In this document: positions 10,261 to 20,400 of the stretch, one piece after another | Layout: each line of letters opens with the position of its first letter | Numbering within the stretch: the stretch's first letter is position 1 | DNA from: Zopfochytrium polystomum | Lineage: Eukaryota; Chytridiomycota; Chytridiomycetes; Chytridiales; Chytridiaceae | Assembly: GCA_025765615.1 (NCBI GenBank) | Contig: JAIVFJ010000083.1 | Coordinates: forward strand, 62,001 to 126,000 | Length of the DNA stretch: 64,000 nucleotides | Direction: 5' to 3' | The notes under the pieces: model-generated | Database searches by the model: none | Seen by the model: only the letters and a program-made list of their open reading frames with translations | What the model was told of the DNA's origin: nothing | Position numbers and translations under genes: made by a program

Positions 10261-11853
10261 TCACGGCGCCATTTCCTCAAATGCCGCGTCGACCATTCCA
10301 AGGATCTTGTCAATGTTCACGACAATTGAGGCTTCGTCTCTCCAGCTCACTTCATCCAGTGTCCTACGCGGGTCGTCGCTTATCATCTGTTCTTTCGAAA
10401 AAACTTGATAATACGATTTCTTGAAGTGCGGCCAATGGTTCCAGAAGGGCGCCTCCATTGAAATCGATCTGCCCGCCAGGGACCCGACGAACCAGTTGTC
10501 CTCTTTTTCGAGATAGTCAAATATAATGGCGTGCGCCCCTTCCGGGAGAAATGGCAGGAGCATTGAGACACCCCCAGGAGGAGTGACTACGAGCGTGGAG
10601 GAGAGGAGCAGAGAAATCTGATCCCGCACCGACAGAGTATCCCATTGAACTACCTGAAGAGGCACAGAGGGGTATCTTGCCTTGATTGCATCAATCACCT
10701 CGGGAAGGTTGTGAAGGCCCCTATGGTTGGTCAGAGCAGGGTCGTCGTGGTACATAGAATTGGTCTTGTTGGTGACGAGAATCCTGTGGCTAGTTGGCAC
10801 GGTCTCTGTCAAGTTGAAGCGATCAATGATTCGACCACGAAGCCCGTAAAAGAGGGGTTCGTGCCCCTGGTTGTGCCAAAAGTTGCGTTGAACAAAACGC
10901 TGCATGTTGCCGCCAGCCATGAGCTGGTCAAAACAGATATCAGTGATGGGCGCAGGGCTGGAGCCGTTGAAGAGACGCTCCTCCGCAAGACCACGCATGT
11001 ATGAATGAATAGAGACTGGATCGGTATCCAAAACCGCAGGAAAGAAAGCCTTGCGAAATTTGTTGGCCAACGGCCGGTCCGGCAAATCATTCGCCAGCCC
11101 GTGCATGGCAACAACCTTTGGGTCGAAGGCATTGAGGCGAATCATTGTGTACCAAATGGTGGAAATCTCTTCCCAAAGAACATGGCCAAGATTGTCGTCT
11201 CGGGCCCAGTTCGACCACAAGAAATGTGGTTGTGTAAGAACTAAGGTGGAGTCTGGAGTAGCTGCTGCTGGGCAGATGTTGTCGACCATAATCGGGCCAA
11301 AGGACTCCCACAGCTGCAGGTTCACGAATCCGTGGCCTTCGTCTTCGAATTGATAGCGTTCTCCTTTAACAGCGTCGAATAGAACGGGCCTTGGAGGAAT
11401 CCCTGGTCGCCTGTAAAACTGAATCGTGCGGCTCTCTAGGTTGTAACAAACGTTCTCAAAGGAACAACCCCGTTCTGTGTAACCTTCGACCGAGTTTTCG
11501 TCTCCAAAGCACCTAAAGTGCGAGAAGCGGCGACTATTCGTGGGTGGCGCGGACGGAGCCGGCTTGACGCCGTCGTCGATGTGCAGAGGATGCGGGATCC
11601 GGACAGTACGCATGTGAAACGGCTGGTTCTTAAGCCTCAGCAAGTTGCTCGCACGGGAAGGGACTCCGTCCGCCGGCAGCTTCTGGCTGCCTCCTTGCAG
11701 CCGATGCAGCTCTTGTGATCTGTTCAAGTCGATGTAGCTGAAATCACCAATAAGCAGCGATCCCACAACAACAGTGAGAATGGCGATTGCAATAGCAGTG
11801 GCAGTCCACGGCTTCTTCGAGATTGCTGCGGTGGGCGCCATCAGGCTGCTCAT
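10261..11853 (-). CDS. GT61-like glycosyltransferase, type II membrane protein
   Basis: Single exon, 530 residues from the ATG at 11853 (MSSLMAPTAAISKK). A hydrophobic segment (residues about 15-37, AIAIAILTVVVGSLLIG) after a short basic tail suggests a Golgi type II signal anchor. The lumenal part has a Cys-bearing block (CFGDENSVEGYTERGC...NVCYN), an acidic HVLWEEIST segment and the C-terminal VVTPPGGVSMLLPFLPEG block typical of family 61 (DUF563) transferases such as xylosyl- and EGF-specific O-GlcNAc transferases. The product would add a sugar to secretory glycans or proteins; donor and acceptor cannot be told. The gene is head-to-head with Dr1, with only 42 bp between start codons. Family call is good, substrate is unknown. 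Confidence 0.8.
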   Translation of the reverse strand: MSSLMAPTAAISKKPWTATAIAIAILTVVVGSLLIGDFSYIDLNRSQELHRLQGGSQKLPADGVPSRASNLLRLKNQPFHMRTVRIPHPLHIDDGVKPAPSAPPTNSRRFSHFRCFGDENSVEGYTERGCSFENVCYNLESRTIQFYRRPGIPPRPVLFDAVKGERYQFEDEGHGFVNLQLWESFGPIMVDNICPAAATPDSTLVLTQPHFLWSNWARDDNLGHVLWEEISTIWYTMIRLNAFDPKVVAMHGLANDLPDRPLANKFRKAFFPAVLDTDPVSIHSYMRGLAEERLFNGSSPAPITDICFDQLMAGGNMQRFVQRNFWHNQGHEPLFYGLRGRIIDRFNLTETVPTSHRILVTNKTNSMYHDDPALTNHRGLHNLPEVIDAIKARYPSVPLQVVQWDTLSVRDQISLLLSSTLVVTPPGGVSMLLPFLPEGAHAIIFDYLEKEDNWFVGSLAGRSISMEAPFWNHWPHFKKSYYQVFSKEQMISDDPRRTLDEVSWRDEASIVVNIDKILGMVDAAFEEMAP

Positions 11854-11895
11854 TTTTGCAACAGCCGAACTTGTCACCTAAAGATTTGGAGCACC

Positions 11896-12759
11896 ATGTC
11901 TGACGACGACCACCACGGAGGGGGCGGGCTTGACGAGGAGGTGGGACTACCCAAAGGTGAGTAGGCTAAGAGGGTGAACCGAAATCGGCTTTGCGATTAC
12001 CACTAGCTTCGCTCAAAGTGAGGCGGGGGGTAGTGTGATTTGGACGAGGTCGAATCGGGCGATTTCTTGGTGTCACTGGCGGAGTTGTAATCGGTCGTCT
12101 ATCTCAAACCAGCAACGGTTTACAAGCTGATTCAAGAAATACTACCTCCTGATATCAGCTGCGCGAAGGACACGAAAGATCTTCTGACTGAGTGCTGCGT
12201 TGGTCAGTAATCTACGATTGTTTATGGTGTCGCTGCCTTTAAACTTTGCTAACGCGTCCTGTTGCCGAAACATTGTAGAATTCATTCATCTGGTTTCAAC
12301 AGAGGGTGAGTCCAGGATTGTGGAGAAAGCCGCTGCTAACAGCGAATCTCCCAGCGAATGAGGTTTGCGAGAAAGACGCACGGAAAACTATAGCTGGGGA
12401 ACATATCATTACTGCCCTAAAGGTTCGATCCCCATCTAGGAGAGCGCTTCTTTGCATGGGCTGACGGCAGTACATCACGCGGACCATCTAGAACTTGGGC
12501 TATGAAGAGTACATTGAAGAGCTGACAGAAGTTTATGAAGATCATATGAAGCAATCACAGGTTCGTGTGATCGTTGTCCAATACTTGAGACTGGATGCTA
12601 AGCCTTCAATTTCCGATTATCGATGGTCCCACCCATTCGTTGAAGGAGCGGGAATCTCGATCGTCCAAGCTTGAAAATTCGGGTCTTTCCTTGGAGGAGT
12701 TGGAGCGGGTGCAGAGGGAGCTTTTCGCACAAAGTAAGAGCAGGTTGAGCGAGCAATGA
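11896..12759 (+). CDS. DR1: Negative cofactor 2 beta (Dr1), histone-fold transcription regulator
   Basis: Six exons with GT-AG introns: 11896-11956, 12113-12202, 12279-12305, 12355-12422, 12492-12560, 12646-12759. The joined product starts MSDDDHHGGGGLDEEVGLPK and carries an NF-Y/NC2-type histone fold (ATVYKLIQEILPP, DTKDLLTECCVEFIHLVS, IAGEHIITALKNLGYEEYI) followed by a charged C-terminal helix (LEELERVQRELFAQ). In known systems NC2-beta pairs with NC2-alpha, binds TBP on promoters and blocks TFIIA/TFIIB entry in the nucleus. Length (about 143 residues) is slightly shorter than the animal protein. The 27-bp exon 3 is a microexon. ATG16 starts 77 bp downstream on the same strand. Identity is confident. 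Confidence 0.9.
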
Positions 12760-12836
12760 ATGGGGGTTGAGGCTGTGTGGCGAGGTCAAAGCAGATTTTT
12801 GCATTGTTTTTCAAATTGAGCAATTGTTGGGGTGCC

Positions 12837-15253
12837 ATGTCGTGGGACACTCTCGTCGTCCAGCGTTTGCAGCAGCGCGATCGGCTCGAGCAAACCGGTT
12901 TCGCAACGCTGTTCGACTCATGTACAGAATATCCTTTTGCGGGTCTCATGCCCATGCGTGTATAACTGGATCCCCCCGGCTTTCTTGCGTGCAACAGACA
13001 ACAGACTGAACGATGAGTTCTTCCAGCTGCAAAGCCACAATGCAGAACTCCAACAGCAGAGCGAAACCTACAAAGCCCAGTTCGAAGAGGCGACGCGGGT
13101 GGCTGAAAGCCTGAAGGAGCTAGGGTCAGTTGAATTTTGTCTGAAGCGAAAGTGAACGGTGTCAATTTCAGCTCTCCGGAGGCGCAAAAGCGACAGGCGG
13201 GCTTGGAGGCCGAGCTGTCAGCGTTGAAAGTAGAACAGGCCGAGCTTTACCGCACGCAGGGCCAGAATGCGCAGCGGCTGCTGGAGGTCATGGAGGCGAA
13301 TAAGTCCCACGAAGTTCACATAAAGAAGCAAGCCGAAGAGTGCGGATTTAACTGAGCAAGCAATATAAATACTCACGGATTAATGCAGGATTCAGCTCAT
13401 TACTGCATCCCGAAATACACTGGCAACAAAGCTTCGCGACGCTAATGAGCTGATGAAAGAGAAGGACGGTGTCATACAGGTGAAATTTGAACGCATTTGG
13501 TAGACTGCCAACGGCTCCTTCAACAGATTCTGCGAGATGAACTTTCCACTCACCAATTAGAACTAGTTCAGCGTGAACAGCAGCTAAATGAAGCAGAGGC
13601 TAAGCTGAAGAAGCTGGAGGCTGAACACACCCAGCTTGTTGAGCGTTGGCTTCATTTGAAGGCTGAGGAGGCCGCGAAGATTAATCAGGCGAACGAAATA
13701 CTGGAGAGGTATAGACCTTTTTTTGATTTGTGCTTATTGTATACAAGTGCGTTGCGCACAAAGCAGGCTGAAGAAACTAGACGGCAAACATCTCGCGATT
13801 CGCAAATCGAAAGCCCGAGGTATTATTGCAAACACCTCGTTTTTCACCGTTTTGACGTGTTATGGCGAGACCGAGCCCAAGAAGCGCACCGCCGAACGTA
13901 CTCCTAAAGCGCCTCGTAAGATCACGTCCTGTAATACCGAGCCCCTCACCCAGTCGCAGAGCGCTCACGATGGTGATATCAATTGCATCCAAATCAGCCG
14001 AGATGGATCATTGGTTGCGACAGGCGGAAACGATAAAAAGCTTATGTTACACGACGCAAGAACAGGCGAGCCAGCCTCCCTTCTTTTCAAATTTTGACTT
14101 TTTCCAGGCACGACCAAGGCTACACTGATAGGTTCCCTTCAAGCTGTCGTCTCTGCGTCTTTCAGTGCCGACAGTGAGATGGTGCTCGGAACTTCGAATG
14201 ACAATTCAGTCAAAATCTGGGGAGTAGCAACAAGTAGAATGAGGGTGAGCAGTGTGGAAAGCCTAGCACCAACTTACTTTTGAAAGTAGCATACCTTAAC
14301 CGGACACATTGGGAAAGTGTTCTCGGCAAAGTTCACGGACTCCAATAAAGTGGTTCGTCCGTCGGTGGATTGAAATTGCAGCTGATTTGAACTTAAAGAT
14401 TTCAGGGTCTCACGATCGGACTATCAAGTTGTGGGATTTAGCCAAAGGATATTGTAAGTCTTTCATGCGCTCTGATATATTATGACCAATCTTAGGTGTT
14501 CAGACAATTTTCACACTCTCCAGTTGCAATGATCTGGACCTTCTGGACGGTGAAGGGTAAGCACCTTGATGGCAGGTCGAAGAAGCGGCGTCTTACCACA
14601 CGACGTACGATAGGTCAATGATTGTGAGCGGCCATCTCGACAATAACCTTCGATTGTGGGATACTAAGTCGGGCAATTTGGTCCGGGAAGTGACAGGGAT
14701 TCACTCTGCCCAGATTACCAGCGTAAACATTTCCCCAAGTGAGCTAGGAAGTGCTGCTCACCGCTTCATCTTACCATTTGCCTCAGACGGGAATTGTCTT
14801 CTTACAACTTCGAGAGACAACTCTTTGAAACTCGTGGACATTCGAACCTACGGCACTCTCTCTAATTTTACGTAGGTTGTCTAAGCCATCTCCGACGACT
14901 TATGCTTCTGTAGTTTGGACAATTTTAGAGTTGGAATGAATTGGTCAAAGTCTTGTTTCAGGTATGCATTTCAGCTCATGATCGCAACTAACCGAGTATG
15001 CAGTCCCGACGGCTTCTATGTGGCAGCCGGTTCAATTGATGGTAGCGTCGTTATTTGGAACGCAGAAACAGCTGCAGTGGAGCGGGTGCTTCGAGAACAT
15101 CGGTAAGTGAAGAGATCAGAGTAATTGGAGGTTCTCACCGCATTCATCAGTTCGGCGGTCTGTGGGGTGACCTGGGGTTCAAAAGCGGCGGGGGCTGTGT
15201 ACTCAGCTGAGAAGGATAGGTCATTCATTATGTGGGGGGGAGCGCTGAAGTAG
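12837..15253 (+). CDS. ATG16: Autophagy protein ATG16 with C-terminal WD40 propeller
   Basis: Fifteen exons by my reading: 12837-12921, 12998-13124, 13172-13339, 13389-13479, 13527-13708, one from about 13757 to 14065, then 14108-14244, 14290-14352, 14399-14453, 14496-14556, 14614-14738, 14787-14871, 14914-14961, 15004-15102, 15151-15253. The N-terminus ([15 protein letters not shown]) fits the ATG5-binding helix. A long coiled coil follows ([16 protein letters not shown] to EILER), then a basic linker, then seven WD40 repeats from [12 protein letters not shown] to the terminal [15 protein letters not shown]16 joins ATG12-ATG5 to form the E3-like complex that lipidates ATG8 on the phagophore. 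The WD40 half is present in animal ATG16L1 and absent from yeast Atg16. One intron (14066-14107) appears to use a GC donor. Exon 6 start is inferred from frame. Confidence 0.88.
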
Positions 15254-16425
15254 TATGGGTGTACATTCAGAGTAGTAATGTCTGCCCGGTCATGCATTGG
15301 GACGACCTATGAAAGTCGGATTGGGATTCTCAACACTCAATACCAAGTTTGCAACAAAATCCATGTTTATTCTTCTTTGAAACCAAGGCGTTCATTGGCT
15401 GGATACGTAGGGCCGATGGGTGTGTGGTGTGATCCACCGTCTGACGCAGTACGCCTGCAAGAAAAATCGAAAGAGAAAAAAAAAGTCGAACAACGAATCC
15501 CCACGACACAATCGCGTGAGCTCTCACGGAGTTAGCAGTAGCACTCACAGTTAGCCCGCGTGGCATGGGGGATTGGATAGAAAGAAAATATTGAAGAAAT
15601 AAATAAAAAGATGTAGATAATAAATGGACGAAGAATTGTTTTTAGAAAAATACCGCAAGAACAGTCATACTGCTCAACAAAGATATTTTTGCATACGAAA
15701 GAAAGGAAAAAATATGGTGGTATTATGACACAGTGATGCATTGTGGAAAATAGATATAAATAAAGAAATTATTACTTCAAGACTTTTTGCAGAATTGAAA
15801 CACAAATACTTAAATGGTACGGCTATTCCTCCCCCAGAATTGCTGCTTCCACCCCCCACCAGCCACAATCTTGTACCTCGTCAAAAGGCGGCCCGGTCTC
15901 GCCGCCACCGTAGCTGAAGCACGGAGTTCTCTGCACCCCGCAGGCAGACACTTCTCCTCCTCGGCGCAACCATCTCCACCGGCCGCATCGCTGCTTTTAG
16001 CGACCATCGCTGCTTTAGCGACGCAGTGCGGGCGTCAATTATTCTGATACAAGCATCGTCGCCAGCCTTTCTTACGTCTTCAAGCAGGTGAAATCGTCCT
16101 TTATTGCGGCAGCCCTCCGCGATGGAACTCGCAAAAGGTTGGCGACCGTTCTCATCAATCAGCGAGAATTCCACAACAAGTCATATAACGTCTCACATCG
16201 ATTCTACAAGAAGTTGAACTTGGATTGTCGCAGTATTTGGCGACAGGGTCTGTCGATTGTGGCCTGTTTTGTGGCAAATGCCACACTTCCTCCCCGTTGA
16301 CTAATTTCGACAACCTCAAAATAGCTGGGGTCTCCGCTGGAGGGTGAGATTCTCGATTTTCTGGGCGCCTCGTTTTTTTTTTTTTCGTGACGCATAGACA
16401 AAGCAAGCCGACAAGTAGGAATACC
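15254..16425. other. Unassigned stretch, AT-rich then GC-rich
   Basis: 15254-15820 is AT-rich and shows nothing. 15881-16174 holds a 97-codon minus-strand frame and 16088-16300 a 70-codon plus-strand frame; neither has a recognisable motif or clear splice partners, so I leave both uncalled. Confidence 0.4.
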
Positions 16426-16602
16426 TGTTGAAATTCGGGTCCCCAGGCCCAGCCGACAATGTCGGTTGGAGCTAGCAGTTGCGGCGTGGTGGAGCACGCG
16501 AGTGGAAGGCGGGTGACAGAGGTCAGGTGACAAGTCAGGTCTGTGATCAGCTTTTTTCTTCTCCGTTCATACTGAACAATTGCGCGGGGGCATATTCCAA
16601 CA
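16426..16602 (-). mobile_element. Solo copia LTR, diverged
   Basis: Begins TGTTGAAAT and ends ATTCCAACA on the plus strand. The half near its end matches the reverse complement of the 3125-3268 LTR, including the blocks GTGACAAGTCA, TCTGTGATCA and GGGGCATATTCCAACA. Flanks ATACC (left) and ATGCC (right) agree at four of five bases, which fits an aged 5-bp target duplication. It stands 0.9 kb upstream of the TIR-NACHT gene. Confidence 0.65.
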
Positions 16603-17499
16603 ATGCCTCCTGGTTGAGGGCGCGCAGATTGTTCGCAACGCCCTTGGCGTTCTGAAAGGATGACTTGTCAAATGGATTTTCAAAAAGAAAAAAACAAACG
16701 AACCAACGAAGCTTGATCCGTGTAAGAACCGGTCTCTCGACCTTCCAAACGACACCTGCTTCCGTACGGTGGACCTCAATCAATCGCTTAGATCTTTCCA
16801 AAGCAGATCTCTGTGACGATCTCCTTCATCGCCTCTCTCTGGTCTCCCTTGTCTCTTTATTCGTTCGATCGCTCGATTATTAACATCCCAGTGGTAGAGT
16901 CATCGCAATCCCTCTCGATCTCTCTCTCGATCTCCCTCTCGATCTCCCTCTCACACCTCAGATCGATCCTCAAACGCTCTCTTACATCGCTTTGGCGGTG
17001 GATCTCTCAATCGATCGCTTCGACAAATCCCTTTGACCATTTCCTCTCGCTCGATCCCTCAGCCTCTCTTGTTCTTTCAATAACTCCAACTGAAACCCAG
17101 TGTTTGCATCGCAAACCTCAATCTCTCACATCCCACGCTTCCTATTGAGCACATTGAGCCGATTGATCAATTCCCTGTGACACTCTCCTTCGTTGATAGT
17201 CTTTCCCTATTTCATCAATCGATATTTATTTTCTCCCCACTAATGCCTAACTTTGATGGAATTTAGATTTGTCGCTTGTTCTGGTAACCTTTAGCACTTG
17301 TGAGAACGACCACCCTACGTAGATTCCTTCGATCGATCCCCCCTCATACCAAATACTATTTCGCTTGACGAGCGGTGATTGCTTTGATTTAGTTACACCA
17401 TTGCCCCTTCCCCAATCTGCTCCAAAGCTCTTTTCTACATATTTTACTGCCTAATCTAACACTCGTCTCTTACTTCCAGACTCTGGCACTGATCAACAA
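16603..17499 (+). promoter_or_regulatory. Upstream region of the TIR-NACHT gene with CT-rich repeats
   Basis: No gene supported. Pyrimidine-rich, with tandem CTCTCGATCTCC units at about 16908-16955 and scattered GATC. A splice-acceptor-like TTACTTCCAG at 17470-17479 just before the start codon hints at a 5' untranslated intron. Confidence 0.4.
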
Positions 17500-20400
17500 A
17501 TGGCCACCCAAGTGACTGCAATCTTTGAGTATGGTGGAAAGGGCATGAGGATATCTGTTTCAGCAACCGTTGGGCTGGATGATTTGCTTCAGCTTGTGGC
17601 AACCCATTGGAAGATACCTGTTCCAATCGTGTTGGAGTATGTGGACAGGGCAACTGGTCAGATAATGGTACTTGATGTAGATGACGACCTGTCCAGCCTG
17701 CTTTCACAGAATTTCGAGTGGAAAGTGAGGTCCTTTGCCTTTTCTCGTTTCCGATCCCCCTTCTCACAATGTTCAAGGTTTATGCTGCTGAAGCCCCTCC
17801 CACTGCAGTTAGTGGAACCAGCAATAGTTATGATACAAAGCTTGTTGGCAAGAAAGGTCAGAAGCTGTGATTCAGTAATGCGCTCCAAAGCTTACACATT
17901 GACTTTCCATTCATTTCCTCAGAAAATTGGATTGAACTTATTCCGGACAATTGGGAGTGCAAAACTAAAGTTCGAAAACACCCATTCTTTATCAGGTTTG
18001 TGTCTCCTTCTACATCCCCTGCTCTAATATCTTTCAGTTACCAACCAGCTACAGAGACTGTAGTTGCTAGAAATCTATTTGATAAGATGAAGACAACCCT
18101 TCTGGAAGTATACCCAGCGTCTGTACTTCCTGCTGAGTCCAGACTGGATGGAAGACATGCTTTCTGGGATGCAGAATGTCTTTCCTTTGGCCAGGACTGG
18201 GGAATCAACTTCATGTCTGGCCTGTTTCACTCTAAAGTCATTGTTTTGTTGTGTTCTGATGCAAGTATGAAGAGGATGCTTGAGGCTGACAAAAAGCCAG
18301 ACAGCTGCTTGTTGGAGGTGGGCTGTGCTCTAGCTTGATCTATTCTGATACAACTTTAGTGGGAGCTTGCACTTCAGATGAGCAAGGAGAGAGGCCATGA
18401 TATTCTGCCTGTACTTCTTTCAAGCAAAGTGATGGCCACTGTTGATGGAAAGAAGGAAATGTTGTGGAAAGAGTTCAGCACCTTTGATCACTCGATGTTT
18501 CCTGCCAAGCCTCATGCCCACCCTCTAAGCCCTGGCCGCCAGACAGTGGCTGAAACAGTGGAGATGGTGATGAAGCTGAATGGGCCAAAAGCAAATCCTG
18601 AGAGAGATGTTATGATGTGAGTGCACACGCCTATTTTCTTTTCTTTGCCCTCACCTTACCTTCGCATTAAAGGATTGTGACTGAAGCCAGAAATGTATAT
18701 AGTCGCCGTAAGGCTGAATTGAAGACCCCTAGTCCAAGCCACGATATTTCACTTTCCAGATCTAGTTTGGCTGAATTGGAGAAATGGTTGTCTCCCCTGT
18801 CTGAAATCATGGATCTTGAGAGGGAAGCTCTCCTGAAGAATGTACTTCCCGGATCCAGGCAGTGGCTGCTCGAGACAGTGTTCAAGTTTTTGTCTCCAGA
18901 TGATCCCTCGGTTGCTAACACCAACAGGGTGATGTGGTTGAAAGGTGTGGCTGGAGTGGGCAAGTCTGTGATGGCTGCCATGGTCTCCAGGGAGCTGCAG
19001 GCGCAGGGCATGCTTGGTGGCTTATTCTTCTGCAAGCATGATGACGAGCGTCACAGCAGTGCTCGAAACCTGGTCTTGACTCTTGTGTTTGGTCTTGCAA
19101 AGTTCAGTCTTAAGTTTGGAATGAATCTCCTTCAAGTCAAGCAAGACAATCCAGATATTTTGTCCAAATCAGTGTTTGAGATGATCAAGGTGCTGCTTGT
19201 CCAGCCATTGAAGAAAGTTGTTGATGCCAAGAAGCTGGATATACCTGTGGTCCTGGTTGTTGATGCCCTTGATGAATGCAGTGTTATTGGACAGAGGAAG
19301 GAGATTCTTTTGGTGTTTCAGGAACTGGACAGGCTGCTTCCTGATAATGTGAAGATGCTGGTGACTGGACGGCCTGAAGTGGATATTGTGAAAGCCTTTG
19401 CGCTGACTCCGTTTGAAATTGAACCAACTGCTGATGAAAACACTGAGGATCAAATTGAGTTCACAAGAAATTTCCTCAGATCCTTGAATGCTGAGCAATC
19501 TGTTGTTGATGAGGGCTCTGAGATTCTGGTGTCAAAGTCTGCTGGAATATTTGTCTGGCTTGTGACTGCTTGCACTTATTTGCGGAAATTAGAGACTGAA
19601 GAAATCACTCTTGAGCAAATTAAAACACTTCCCGATGGTGACAGGATGGATGGAAGTGTTGACTTGATTTATGACAGAATATTCAATGACATCCTTCAGT
19701 CTATCAAAGAGAGCCATTTTGAAACTCTTCTTCATGCTGTGTTGTCGATCATTGTTCTTGCCTATGAACCTCTGACTGCTGCAGCAATCGTATCTCTGCT
19801 GGACAAGGAAGAACCTGAAAATGTGATAAGGTGCATCCGAATGCTTGATTCGATCCTTGTGCTTGATGGTTCCACAAAGAAGATCAAAATCTTCCACAAG
19901 TCTGCCAAGGACTATCTGACAACTCCAGAAAGATGCAAGCTGTCCCTTCAGATTGACCTGGAAAGTAGCCACTCTGAATTTGCAAGGCTGTGCATCAGTG
20001 CAATGGACAAGAATCTGAAATTTAATGTGTGTGACCTGCCATTCTCAGATTTTCACTCCGAGATTCCCGATTTTGATGAGAAAGTGCAGAAAGGAATGCC
20101 TGAGCACGTCAGATATGCAGTGAAGCACTTCTGGGAACACTGCTTTGACTCAGGAGCCAATATGCTACGCAAACACAGCTCAAATATTGAAAAGAATGTC
20201 CAAGAAGATGGTGATGGTGATGATAATAAAAGGCGGTTTGATGCTGAGGAAGACACTCAGGACAGCAGTCTGCGTCAGCCAGGAAGTATGAAACTTTCTC
20301 CACAAAAATTTGAAGAGGCCACTGAAGATTTGCGAGGAGATGCAATTGAGAAGCCTGTGTCAACCACTCCATCCTATTTACTTGATCAGACTCTTTTTGC

